NCBI GenBank assembly: GCA_038750655.1
Contig: JBCDGZ010000070.1
Span: 1-38,637, forward strand
Direction: 5' to 3'
Source: JBCDGZ01 sp038750655
GTDB taxonomy: Bacteria > Bacteroidota > Bacteroidia > Chitinophagales > Saprospiraceae
DNA length: 38,637 nucleotides
The translations under genes were made by a program, and so were the position numbers. Shown one piece after another: positions 15,613-23,862 of the stretch (position 1 is its first letter; each line of letters begins with the position of its first letter). Below the pieces are notes generated by a model. The model was not told where the DNA came from, searched no databases, and saw only the letters and a list, made by a program, of their open reading frames with translations.

Positions 15613-16184
15613 TGAAAGATGTTTTTCTCTACTAGTTCGCAGATAATGTGGCCGAGCAGGATATGGGCTTCCTGGATACGCGGAGTATCAGTGGAGGGAA
15701 CGTTGAGGAGGAAGTCGCAGCGACCGGTGAGCTTACCGCCGGTGGCGCCGGTGAGGCCGACGGTGACCAATTGTTGCTCTCGGGCTTGATCGACGGCGGC
15801 CAGTACGTTGGGAGAGTTGCCGGAGGTAGAAATGGCGAAGAGGACATCGCCGCGACGGCCCTTGGCCTGTACCTGCCGGCTGTAGACCTGGTTGAAGTCG
15901 TAGTCGTTGGCGACGGCAGTGAGCATGGAGGTATTGACGTGTAGCGCCTCAGCGAAGAGGGGACGGCGATCGATGTAGAAGCGACCAGAGAATTCGGTAG
16001 CCAGATGTTGGGCATCAGCAGCACTGCCTCCATTACCGCAGAAAAGCAGCTTGCAATCCGCTTTTAGAGCGATGGTGCAGACTTCGGTGATTTTTTCGAG
16101 CAAATCGAGGAGAGCATCGCTCTGTAGCAATTGCCGCTTGATCAAAATACTTTCTTCAATTATTTGCTTAATGCGAGGGTTCAT
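15609..16184 (-). CDS. gmhA: Sedoheptulose 7-phosphate isomerase GmhA
   Basis: Converts sedoheptulose 7-phosphate to D-glycero-manno-heptose 7-phosphate, the first step toward nucleotide-activated heptose for surface glycans. The 191-residue SIS-fold protein has CGNGGSAADAQHLATEFSGR (49-68), including the metal ligands H60 and E64, STSGNS (119-124) for phosphate binding, and a C-terminal IQEAHILLGHIICE with the remaining ligands. Length is normal. It is coupled by a 4-bp overlap to the gmhB-like gene and starts 18 nt after the GT2 gene. The later pathway enzymes (kinase/nucleotidyltransferase) are not in this window. Confidence 0.92.
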   Translation of the reverse strand: MNPRIKQIIEESILIKRQLLQSDALLDLLEKITEVCTIALKADCKLLFCGNGGSAADAQHLATEFSGRFYIDRRPLFAEALHVNTSMLTAVANDYDFNQVYSRQVQAKGRRGDVLFAISTSGNSPNVLAAVDQAREQQLVTVGLTGATGGKLTGRCDFLLNVPSTDTPRIQEAHILLGHIICELVEKNIFQ

Positions 16185-16202
16185 AGTCTTAGTGGAGCAC
16201 GA

Positions 16203-17195
16203 TCAATCGTTGTGTGCGGATAAAGGTAGGGCCTTTTTTTCATCAAAGCCCATTTTTTTCTCAATCAAGTAAAAATTGCGTTCCGGTGCATTGCGGGTCA
16301 CCAATTCGGCCAAAAAACCAGTGAGGAAGAGCATTGTTCCCAAAATCATACAAGTCAGGGCGATGTAAAAGTAGGGATTATCAGTTACCAGAATGGTTTT
16401 CATATCATTGCTGAGTCGGTAGAGTTTGACAATACCAATATAGGCGGCGGCCGCAAAACCAAGGAAGAACATCAACACGCCAAAGACACCGAAGAAGTGC
16501 ATAGGGCGTTTGCCAAATTTTCCGACAAAAATCACACTCATCAAATCCAGCGGACCATTAATAAAGCGTTCCAGGCCAAACTTGGTGACGCCAAACTTAC
16601 GAGCCTGATGCTGCACTACCTTCTCTCCAATTTTCTTAAACCCCGCCCATTTGGCCATCACCGGAATAAAGCGATGCATCTCGCCGTAAACTTCTACACT
16701 CTTGACCACCTCCTTGCGGTAAGCTTTCAGTCCACAGTTAAAATCGTGTAACTTCACCCCGCTCACCCGACGACAAACGGCGTTATAAAGCTTAGTGGGA
16801 ATGGTTTTGGAAAGAGGATCGTAGCGCTTTTTCTTCCAACCCGAGACCAGGTCGTAGCCCTCCTCGGTAATCATGCGATAGAGTTCCGGCACTTCGTCGG
16901 GGCTATCCTGAAGATCGGCATCCATGGTGATGACCACATCTCCCTGTACGGCTTGAAAGCCCGTATTGAGGGCGGCAGATTTGCCGTAGTTGCGTTGAAA
17001 CTTTATCCCTTTGACCCGAGGATTTTGCTGACTCAGTTGCTCGATGACTTTCCAAGAGTTATCCTTGCTGCCATCATCTACCATCACCACCTCATAGTCA
17101 AAGTTATGTTCCTTCATAACCTTGCGAATCCAGGCCTCAAGCTCCGGAAGCGATTCTTCTTCATTGAACAGGGGAACAACAATAGAGATATTCAT
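16203..17195 (-). CDS. Family 2 glycosyltransferase, polyprenyl-phosphate sugar transferase type
   Basis: The 330-residue protein has a GT-A catalytic domain (about 1-225) with ISIVVPLFNEEESL, VDDGS (39-43) and MDADLQD (91-97, the DxD). Two C-terminal transmembrane helices follow (about 233-256 and 276-300). This is the layout of DPM1/ArnC/GtrB enzymes, which load a sugar from a nucleotide onto polyprenyl phosphate on the cytoplasmic face of the inner membrane. The sugar is unknown. A TTG two codons upstream is possible, but the ATG at 17195 is preferred. The gmhA gene starts 18 nt downstream. Confidence 0.87.
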   Translation of the reverse strand: MNISIVVPLFNEEESLPELEAWIRKVMKEHNFDYEVVMVDDGSKDNSWKVIEQLSQQNPRVKGIKFQRNYGKSAALNTGFQAVQGDVVITMDADLQDSPDEVPELYRMITEEGYDLVSGWKKKRYDPLSKTIPTKLYNAVCRRVSGVKLHDFNCGLKAYRKEVVKSVEVYGEMHRFIPVMAKWAGFKKIGEKVVQHQARKFGVTKFGLERFINGPLDLMSVIFVGKFGKRPMHFFGVFGVLMFFLGFAAAAYIGIVKLYRLSNDMKTILVTDNPYFYIALTCMILGTMLFLTGFLAELVTRNAPERNFYLIEKKMGFDEKKALPLSAHND

Positions 17196-17344
17196 GCGCA
17201 ATTTTTACGATAAGCAGTCTGACGGAATTGTTAATAATTTTTTTCCGTCTCTTAACAAACCTGATACAGTTATTGAACTAACCGCATCAGGCTTGATATT
17301 ATTATATTTTTTAATGCAAAAAAAGTACCAAAAGTACCGTCTTG
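17196..17344 (-). other. Spacer between DUF4199 and GT2 genes with two inverted repeats
   Basis: GACGGAA (17221-17227) pairs with TTCCGTC (17243-17249), and CCTGAT (17260-17265) pairs with ATCAGG (17286-17291). These could be a leader of the GT2 gene or a terminator of the DUF4199 gene. No exact -7 box is seen in front of GT2. Confidence 0.35.
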
Positions 17345-17893
17345 CTAGGACTGGTCGAGAATGAGATCATCGGGTTTCTTTTTGCGAATAATGGCCGAAA
17401 TAATGGCCGAGAGAATAAAGCCTCCGATGGCCAAACCACCTAGATAGTACTTAATCGAATTCAACAGGGAAGGCTCAAATTGCTCAGGACTCATTTGCGC
17501 CTCCATTTGCTCTCGGGCCTGATCAATGGCATCTGGTGGAGCCCCCATTGACTCCATGATCCACTGTTGTGACGCCAAGGCGCTATCGTACTGAAGGCTA
17601 GGCAAGCTCTCATCGACCATAAAGAGCACGTACATGAAAATGGTACCGATCAAAGTACCGACGGCATAAGTAATGAAAGTAGGCTTCATGGCTTCGCCCC
17701 AGGTCATATAGCCGCCCATATCGCTACGGGTTTCGAGGCCTGCTTTTCTCATACAAAAAATGTAAATAATGGAGCCAACCAAACTCAGGGTCACATAGAA
17801 CAGATAGTTGGGATCAACAAGGTAAAGGGCTACCGTGTAAATGGCGACCAAAACACCAGCAATGATCCCCCAACGAACACCATGATTATCCAT
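17345..17893 (-). CDS. DUF4199 family integral membrane protein
   Basis: The 182-residue protein has four hydrophobic helices (about 7-26, 30-50, 72-94 and 148-168) with the conserved GGYMTWGEAMK segment between helices 2 and 3 (about 60-70). An amphipathic, Met/Gln-rich loop of about 45 residues follows helix 3. This is the common Bacteroidota DUF4199 family, often found next to a GT2 glycosyltransferase and a dihydroorotase gene, as here. The function is unknown; the context suggests an accessory role in envelope glycan or lipid-linked sugar work. Confidence 0.8.
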   Translation of the reverse strand: MDNHGVRWGIIAGVLVAIYTVALYLVDPNYLFYVTLSLVGSIIYIFCMRKAGLETRSDMGGYMTWGEAMKPTFITYAVGTLIGTIFMYVLFMVDESLPSLQYDSALASQQWIMESMGAPPDAIDQAREQMEAQMSPEQFEPSLLNSIKYYLGGLAIGGFILSAIISAIIRKKKPDDLILDQS

Positions 17894-17988
17894 AAGATTT
17901 TGATTTATAGTTGGTTATAAAATAGAAAAAGACCTTACGAATATGCTTAAAATTCTATTGAAAAGGAAATTTTTTCGATTTATCCTCC

Positions 17989-19254
17989 TCAATTCACGAT
18001 CGAATGTTGCGCTCCATTGACCACCGCCAGCACCTTACCTTTGAACTGCTGACCAATCAATGGGGTATTTTTGGATTTAGAGCGAATGTGTGCTTCGCTA
18101 AAGGTCCATTCCCGATTGGGGTCAAAGAGGGTCAGACAGGCGGCCTCGCCTACGGCGATCCGGGGCACCTCTAGTCGCAGCAGCTTGCGCGAGTTGTAGG
18201 CCAGGATGTTCACCAGCGCCTCCGTATCTAAGGTATCGCCCAGAGCAGTATTGCTGAGGGCATAGCAGGTTTCCAGTCCGATGCTACCGAAGGCGGCGTA
18301 GGGAAATTCCAGTTTCTTAAGCTCTTCTTCCAGCGGCGTGTGATTCGAACTGATCAAATCGATAGCGCCGCTCCGCAGGCCACTCTTAAGGGCAGTAATG
18401 TCGCTAGATTCGCGCAGCGGCGGCATGACCTTGTAGCTGGACTCAAAAGTATCCAGGTGGCGGTCATCCAGTGCCAGGTTGAGTACGGGTACCGAGGCCG
18501 TCAAGGCCAGCCCCCGATCTTTAGCCTGCTGGATCAGCCCAACCGCCCCCGCTGTAGAGATATTGGCCAGGTGAAGCCGGGAGTCCGTGTATTCAAGCAA
18601 ATAAATATCGCGTTGCACCATCAGTTCTTCGGCGATCGAAGGCAAGCCTTTCATGCCCATCGAAGTACTCTGTATGCCCTCGTGCATCTGCCCGTTCCCG
18701 GCAATCGCCTCGTCCTGTGGACAGTTGATGATGAGCCCATCGAAGGTTTTGACGTATTGCAAAGCCCGCATCATCAGCCCACTGTTCTGGATGGGATGCT
18801 CTCCGTCGGAGAAGGCCACAGCGCCAGCGTGATGCATATCGTACATTTCGGTCAGGTCTTTGCCCTGGCAGTTCGGCGAGACAGCTCCGATGGGAAAAAA
18901 GTCGACCAGGCTGTTGCTGGTGTTGTTTTTTAAGTAGAGGACTTGGGCTTTGGCGTGGATGGCAGGTTCGGTATTGGGCCAGCAAGCCAGGCCGGTGTAG
19001 CCGCCAGCAGTGGCGGCAGCAGCGATAGTTTCCAGGTCTTCGCGATGCTCTAGGCCGGGGTCGCCGGTATGGACCCCAACGTCGACCCAACCGATGGAGA
19101 GGCAGGCCCCCGCCGCATCGATCACCTCCGCTTTAGGCTCCGTCAATCTAGCGCCGATGGCTTCGATGCGCCCTTTTTTAACTAAAATATTTCTTTTTTT
19201 GCCGTTTAGCTTACTGCCCGGCTCAACAATGATAGCATTCTTAATTAGCAGCAT
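17989..19254 (-). CDS. Dihydroorotase-like protein, probably non-catalytic (PyrC homolog)
   Basis: The 421-residue protein belongs to the amidohydrolase superfamily and resembles dihydroorotase along its length (GGYTGLACWPNTEPAI at 85-100; HTP near 306-308). The metal site is degraded. The first ligand motif, DxHxR in active enzymes, reads DVGVH (58-62). The usual HVST reads NIST (N232). The usual TDHAPH reads SNHTP (N305). The expected His near residue 178 in the VH/ED motif is also missing. This resembles the inactive PyrC' subunits that support aspartate transcarbamoylase in some bacteria. I therefore would not assign pyrimidine ring closure. It follows the DprE2-like gene by 34 nt on the same strand. 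Confidence 0.75.
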   Translation of the reverse strand: MLLIKNAIIVEPGSKLNGKKRNILVKKGRIEAIGARLTEPKAEVIDAAGACLSIGWVDVGVHTGDPGLEHREDLETIAAAATAGGYTGLACWPNTEPAIHAKAQVLYLKNNTSNSLVDFFPIGAVSPNCQGKDLTEMYDMHHAGAVAFSDGEHPIQNSGLMMRALQYVKTFDGLIINCPQDEAIAGNGQMHEGIQSTSMGMKGLPSIAEELMVQRDIYLLEYTDSRLHLANISTAGAVGLIQQAKDRGLALTASVPVLNLALDDRHLDTFESSYKVMPPLRESSDITALKSGLRSGAIDLISSNHTPLEEELKKLEFPYAAFGSIGLETCYALSNTALGDTLDTEALVNILAYNSRKLLRLEVPRIAVGEAACLTLFDPNREWTFSEAHIRSKSKNTPLIGQQFKGKVLAVVNGAQHSIVN

Positions 19255-19288
19255 TTCGTATTTTTTTGTCCCACACCGCCTCGATTTC

Positions 19289-20029
19289 TTACAATTTCAT
19301 TCGTTTGAATAAGGGTTCCGGAATATTTCGGATCACCAACATAATCCAGCGCCAGATGGAGCGAACGTAGAGCACATTTTTACGCCTAGCATACGCGCGG
19401 TGAGTGGCTTTGGCAACTTCTTCGGCACTCGCTGTCAACAAAGGCGGTAAGGTTAAACCGGCCGTCATTTTGGTATCAATAAAGCCCGGAATAACCGTCA
19501 ACACATGTACTCCCGAAGCAAATAGTCTATTGCGCAAGCCACTCAGAAAGGCCGTCAATCCAGCCTTGGCGCTGCCGTAGAAGTAATTGCTACTACGCCC
19601 CCGTTCTCCGGCGACGGAAGAGATCGCAATAATACCTCCGGCTTTGCGCTGCTCCATTTCGTTTGCAAAAATATTCAAAATTGGCACAAGACCAGTAAAG
19701 TTACTCTGGATTATCTCCTGGCTTTTAGAAAAATCCTGTTCTGCCTGTTGCTGGTCACTTAGATAACCGATGCAAAGAATCAGCAGATCGCACTGCTCGG
19801 CAATGGGGCGCAGCTGAGCCTCATCGAAATGAGCGGCATCTACGGCCAGCAGCTCCACCGATTCGGCCAGCCCGCGAATTTGCAGGTCCTGCCGCAGGGG
19901 CACCAATTCCTCGGGGCGACGACTACTCAGCCACAGCTGCCGGGCTTGCGGCGCAAACTGATAAACCAGGGCCTCCCCCACATCAGAGCTGGCTCCGATC
20001 ACTGCGATATTAAGGTTTCTGGCAGACAT
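19289..20029 (-). CDS. DprE2-like short-chain reductase (lipid-linked 2-keto-pentose reductase)
   Basis: The 246-residue SDR protein has the NAD(P) motif IAVIGASSDVGEAL (about 8-21) and the catalytic ISSVAGERGRSSNYFYGSAK region (Ser near 138, Tyr near 151, Lys near 155). It ends with a basic, hydrophobic segment (about 215-246) suited to membrane association. In mycobacteria DprE2 reduces the 2-keto intermediate made by DprE1, completing epimerisation of polyprenyl-phospho-ribose to polyprenyl-phospho-arabinose. Sequence alone is generic SDR. The assignment rests on the DprE2-like size and C-terminus and on the adjacent DprE1 and UbiA homologs. The ATG at 20029 is chosen over a TTG at 20050; it overlaps the GT-C gene by 20 bp. 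Confidence 0.72.
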   Translation of the reverse strand: MSARNLNIAVIGASSDVGEALVYQFAPQARQLWLSSRRPEELVPLRQDLQIRGLAESVELLAVDAAHFDEAQLRPIAEQCDLLILCIGYLSDQQQAEQDFSKSQEIIQSNFTGLVPILNIFANEMEQRKAGGIIAISSVAGERGRSSNYFYGSAKAGLTAFLSGLRNRLFASGVHVLTVIPGFIDTKMTAGLTLPPLLTASAEEVAKATHRAYARRKNVLYVRSIWRWIMLVIRNIPEPLFKRMKL

Positions 20030-21617
20030 AGAAATAGCGGGTTTCTTCAAGAATAGTAAAATGCTCCAGCACGTAGCGGCTAATTTCGTATTTATCGTAT
20101 CGCTTCAGGCGCTCATCGTATTCTTTTTCCACAAAAAAATAAGCCTCCGTCGTCTCCAAAATGCGGTACAAGTCCTCATTCCGATGGTTGGTCTCCTCAT
20201 TCACCACCCAATCGATGGGAAAGGGCGATTGGGTATTGGTGAGGTAATTGGAATGGGGAAAAGAAGGCAAGGTCTTGAATTGATCGCCATATTTGGCGTG
20301 TAGCTGCTTCAATTCGGTATATTTCTCAAAAGTCCCCTGATCCGAATAAATCCATTGGAGTTTGGGGAAAATGGTTTGCATTGCATAAGTCATCTCGCTG
20401 CGCCGTCCGTCGCGGTAGACGAATTCGTGGCTGTAGCGAAAAACGAAGATTAAGGCAAAGATCAACGCCAGCCGCAGGCCACTACGTCCCATCGAAGAGG
20501 TCCCAAATTCCAGGGTTCTGGTCAAGGCATAGAGAACCCCAATGTAGGGCAAGGCAAATAAAATCGGGAAGCTGTAGCCCCAACTGATGGCCGCCATCCA
20601 GCTGACCGCCATCAGCGCCAGTTGAGCTAAGAACAAGCGCCCCCGGCTCCCCCACGCTGCCAAAGATAACCGCCAAAGCGACTGTCGAAAGAATTGAATA
20701 ATCAAATACACCAGGGCCAAGTCAAAGAGTAGCCGCGATTGAGTAATGGGAATGCTGAAGGCCTGCCGACTGTATACCGACCAAGCAAAACTAGCGATCA
20801 GCCCGGCGATAAATAAGTACCAAGCATATTTGCGATACCTATTTTTCCAGCACAGGGGAATCAGCAAGAGCAGTAAGGGGAGCACCCAGCCGTCGATGCG
20901 AAAGTAGTCATAAATACCATGATCAATAGCCTGGGTGATGCTGGTCGAGCCGCTGGTCCAACTCAGATAGGCATGCAAAATCCCCAATTGCTGTAAAATC
21001 AGGGCAAAGCCAGCGGCCCACAGCAAGAAAGCCGCCGCATTTTTCCCCAACCCCTTTACTCCCTGCAACAAGAAGCTCAATAGTAAAAAGAGGGGAAGCA
21101 GTGGATAAAAGGATTGCTTGCAAAGCATCGCCAGGAGGACCAACAAGGCCACCAATAGACTATTTTGCCCCCTAAACAGCGCATAAAGCGCCGCAACAGA
21201 CAGCAAAATGCCATCAACGGTATGCCAGGCCGCCGCCGGATAGCTGTGCACCGAAACGATAAAAGCCAGGGTGGCCAGCAGCCAGCGGCGATTCCCCTTA
21301 AACAAAATGGCGGCTCCCAGCCAGGAGTAGCCCGCTATTTTAAGGTAAAACAAAGCCCGTTCGCCAAAAACCTCCCATTGCTCCGGCAAAAGCAGTAGCT
21401 CTACATAGCGAATCAGAATGCTCATCGGCGGGCGGACGTAAATAATGTCCTCGTACAGTAATTCTCCATGGAGCAGCCGCCAGGCGTAGGCGGTGATGAA
21501 ACCTCCATCGGTATCATTAATGCCGAAAGGTGCGTAGAGCTTGATGTAGCTCAGCACGATCAATCCGAAGAAGAGTTTAGTCCAGTCTTTTCCGCTGAAT
21601 CGAAGTGAATTTAGCAT
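20010..21617 (-). CDS. Polytopic membrane protein, probable GT-C glycosyltransferase
   Basis: The 535-residue protein has about ten or more hydrophobic helices. An early periplasmic loop contains acidic residues, NDTDGG followed by WRLLHGELLYEDI (about 34-55), the place where GT-C enzymes keep their catalytic Asp/Glu. The last 120 or so residues are soluble. GT-C enzymes use polyprenyl-phosphate sugars as donors on the outer side of the inner membrane. Lying between the DprE1-like and DprE2-like genes, with overlaps of 41 and 20 bp, this protein is the best candidate to use the arabinose donor they make. The specific acceptor is unknown. The ATG at 21617 is chosen over a TTG at 21623. Confidence 0.65.
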   Translation of the reverse strand: MLNSLRFSGKDWTKLFFGLIVLSYIKLYAPFGINDTDGGFITAYAWRLLHGELLYEDIIYVRPPMSILIRYVELLLLPEQWEVFGERALFYLKIAGYSWLGAAILFKGNRRWLLATLAFIVSVHSYPAAAWHTVDGILLSVAALYALFRGQNSLLVALLVLLAMLCKQSFYPLLPLFLLLSFLLQGVKGLGKNAAAFLLWAAGFALILQQLGILHAYLSWTSGSTSITQAIDHGIYDYFRIDGWVLPLLLLLIPLCWKNRYRKYAWYLFIAGLIASFAWSVYSRQAFSIPITQSRLLFDLALVYLIIQFFRQSLWRLSLAAWGSRGRLFLAQLALMAVSWMAAISWGYSFPILFALPYIGVLYALTRTLEFGTSSMGRSGLRLALIFALIFVFRYSHEFVYRDGRRSEMTYAMQTIFPKLQWIYSDQGTFEKYTELKQLHAKYGDQFKTLPSFPHSNYLTNTQSPFPIDWVVNEETNHRNEDLYRILETTEAYFFVEKEYDERLKRYDKYEISRYVLEHFTILEETRYFYVCQKP

Positions 21618-22878
21618 CGGCAAAATCGTATTGGATACCGCTTAGGCGCTTGTCCGAGAAGGCATCTTTGGCAAGATACACTTTACCCCCGTATTGCAGC
21701 AGCAATTTGTCCAGCTCTGCGATGAGGGGACGGATATTTTTGTTGATTTTAAAATCCAGCGCGAGGGTGTAGCCCTCGATGGGAAAGGAATGAATGGCCT
21801 CCTCCGCCTTCGGCCCGAAGAGCTTCAGTACGCACAGAAAAGAACCCTGCCCCGCCTCGCGAATGCAGTCCAGAATAGCGGGCAGCCCCGCCGCACACTG
21901 GGCCTTGGGCAGCACCAGCTGGTACTGCGTAAAGCCGCGCCGCCCGTAGATGCGGTTCCAGTGGTGGATGGCATCGAGCGGATAAAAGAAGCTGTCGTAA
22001 TCGACGATGGAATGCTGCACGGGCCGCCGCTGGCGATGGTAGTACAGCCAGTTGAAGGCCTTGACGCTGAGGGTATTTAAGGTGAAGCTGGGCAGGTGGA
22101 AGGGGACGCTGAGGCGGCGGCGCGGCTTGATGCTCAAGGGTTGAGCCCGCAGGGCCTCCGGCAGCTCCTCCAATCGAGCGTGCTCACCGCGCATCAGCAA
22201 GGAACGCCCCTGCTTACGGCCTCGCTGCAAGCAGTCGATCCAAGCAACGGTGTACGTCCAGTCGGCCGATTCTTCAAAAAGCTGCATAACCGCCTCCAAG
22301 TTAGGAGCCTTGAGGCTTTCCTGCCGGATATAGGCCGTTTCGATGCGCTTGAGTTGAAAGCGGGCGCTGAGGATGATGCCGGTCAGCCCCATGCCTCCGA
22401 CGGTGTTCCAGAACAGCTCGGGGTTTTCGCTGCGCGAGCAGCGCAGCTGCTCCCCCGCTCCATTCATCAGATCGAAATGAATCAGGTGGCGCGAAAAGCA
22501 GCCTTCGCTGTGGTGATTTTTGCCGTGGATGTCTGCCGCAATGGCTCCACCGACGGTGATGAACTTGGTGCCAGGGGTGACGGGCAGGAAGAAGCCCTGA
22601 GGCAGCAGGAGCTGGATAATATCGGCAAACAGAACGCCTGATTGGCATTCTAGCTCCCCACGCTGGGGATCAAAATCGAGGAATTTATTGAGGCGTAGGG
22701 TAGAGAAAAGGCGGTCGTTGAGGGCGGCATCGCCGTAGCAGCGGCCATTGCCTCGGGCCAGGAGCTGAGGTTGCTGGCGAATGTAGGGACTTAGGGCTTC
22801 GGGGGAGCCGAAGGCCGCCACTTCGGCTTCGATGCGGGGGTAGTTGCCCCAGTTGCTGATGGTTGTTTTTTTTGCCAA
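21577..22878 (-). CDS. DprE1-like FAD-dependent oxidase (polyprenyl-phospho-ribose 2'-oxidase)
   Basis: The 433-residue flavoprotein of the VAO/PCMH family has GNGRCYGDAAL (43-53), GTKFITVGGAIAADIHGKNH (103-122) and LKLFGPKAE (351-359), all characteristic of DprE1. Residues aligned with the Mycobacterium tuberculosis active site are kept: H118 (Mtb H132) and K404 (Mtb K418). The same offset of 14 puts A373 at the position of C387, the cysteine attacked by benzothiazinones. DprE1 oxidises decaprenyl-phospho-ribose at C2', the first half of epimerisation to the arabinose donor. It is a little shorter than the Mtb enzyme at the C-terminus. The start is TTG at 22878; no ATG is available upstream. 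It overlaps the following GT-C gene. Confidence 0.85.
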   Translation of the reverse strand: MAKKTTISNWGNYPRIEAEVAAFGSPEALSPYIRQQPQLLARGNGRCYGDAALNDRLFSTLRLNKFLDFDPQRGELECQSGVLFADIIQLLLPQGFFLPVTPGTKFITVGGAIAADIHGKNHHSEGCFSRHLIHFDLMNGAGEQLRCSRSENPELFWNTVGGMGLTGIILSARFQLKRIETAYIRQESLKAPNLEAVMQLFEESADWTYTVAWIDCLQRGRKQGRSLLMRGEHARLEELPEALRAQPLSIKPRRRLSVPFHLPSFTLNTLSVKAFNWLYYHRQRRPVQHSIVDYDSFFYPLDAIHHWNRIYGRRGFTQYQLVLPKAQCAAGLPAILDCIREAGQGSFLCVLKLFGPKAEEAIHSFPIEGYTLALDFKINKNIRPLIAELDKLLLQYGGKVYLAKDAFSDKRLSGIQYDFADAKFTSIQRKRLD

Positions 22879-22991
22879 GATTGAGTCAGCGATTTTCTTT
22901 TTTTATTGAAGCCATTTGTTTTCTGTTTCGCAATACCTGGAGACAAAGTTAACCAAAAATGATCAGCTGTATGGTCCCTCTTCATCATCCA

Positions 22992-23861
22992 TCAAAAGTA
23001 CAATAAGTACAAAAATACCCCACCCCACAGCATCAGCATCAGCTGAATGAAGCGATCTTCGAGTAGCACTCGGGTGGGTGAGGCGGTGCGGTTGAAGACC
23101 AGGGCCAATTGCAGGAAGCGAAGCAGGCCCAGTACGACAAAAAAGCTGGTGACGTACAGCTGCTCGCTGCCGATACGACCGACCACTTCGTCGGAGATGG
23201 TGTACATGAGGTAGGCCACGACGGTTACGGCGGCGAGGAAGACCATAGAAAGGTCGATGAAGGGCAGGTTATAGCCATCCAGAACAGGGCGACTTTGGCG
23301 GCCCTCGCTTTGGGTGAGGAATTCGTGGCGGCGCTTGCCCAAGGCCAGGATAAGGGCCAGCAGGAAAGTCAGGACGATGAGCCAGCGGGAGATGGGCACT
23401 TGTGCGGCGATGCCGCCGGCGAAGATACGCAGTAGGAAGCCAGAGGCGATGATGGAAATATCAACGATGGCGATGTGCTTGAGCCAGATGGAATAGAGGA
23501 TGTTAATGCCCAAATAAAGCAGGAGGAGCCAGGCTACATGGAGCTGTACCAGCACCGCCAGCGCCAAGGCTGCACCGCCCAACACAACCGCCAGCACCGT
23601 CGCCTGTCGGGTGCTCACCACCCCACTCGCCAAGGGCCGATGTTGCTTCTCCGGATGCTGGCGATCCCGCTCCCGATCTACATAGTCATTGATCACATAC
23701 ACGCAGCTGGCCATCAGCGAAAAGGCCAAAAAGGCCCCCAATAAGTCCAGCACCAGCGCCTGATCCAGGATGCGAGCCGCAAAAAAGGCCGGGATCAGCA
23801 CAAAACCATTCTTCACCCACTGGCGAAGACGAATTAACCGCAGTATGGCTGTAATGGTCAA
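22992..23861 (-). CDS. UbiA-family polyprenyl-phosphate phosphoribosyltransferase (DPPR synthase type)
   Basis: The 289-residue membrane protein has about eight or nine helices and the UbiA prenyltransferase fold. The first Asp-rich motif is NDYVDRERDRQHPEKQHRP (58-76). The second region, YSIWLKHIAIVDISIIASGF (123-142), is the version found in mycobacterial DPPR synthase (Rv3806c) rather than in ubiquinone or menaquinone enzymes. It would transfer 5-phosphoribose from PRPP to polyprenyl phosphate, the entry step of the arabinose-donor pathway. The start is TTG at 23861, one nt after the stop of the upstream gene and preceded by AAAGGA. This implies tight coupling. Confidence 0.83.
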   Translation of the reverse strand: MTITAILRLIRLRQWVKNGFVLIPAFFAARILDQALVLDLLGAFLAFSLMASCVYVINDYVDRERDRQHPEKQHRPLASGVVSTRQATVLAVVLGGAALALAVLVQLHVAWLLLLYLGINILYSIWLKHIAIVDISIIASGFLLRIFAGGIAAQVPISRWLIVLTFLLALILALGKRRHEFLTQSEGRQSRPVLDGYNLPFIDLSMVFLAAVTVVAYLMYTISDEVVGRIGSEQLYVTSFFVVLGLLRFLQLALVFNRTASPTRVLLEDRFIQLMLMLWGGVFLYLLYF

Positions 23862-23862
23862 A

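Noticed and set aside
18340..18933. 197-codon open frame on the plus strand
   Set aside because: It is an antisense shadow of the dihydroorotase-like gene, whose reading frame matches a known family.
17989..19254. Functional pyrC assignment
   Set aside because: The metal-ligand motifs of active dihydroorotases are missing, so only homology is claimed.
22096..22641. 181-codon open frame on the plus strand
   Set aside because: Antisense shadow of the DprE1-like gene in GC-rich sequence.
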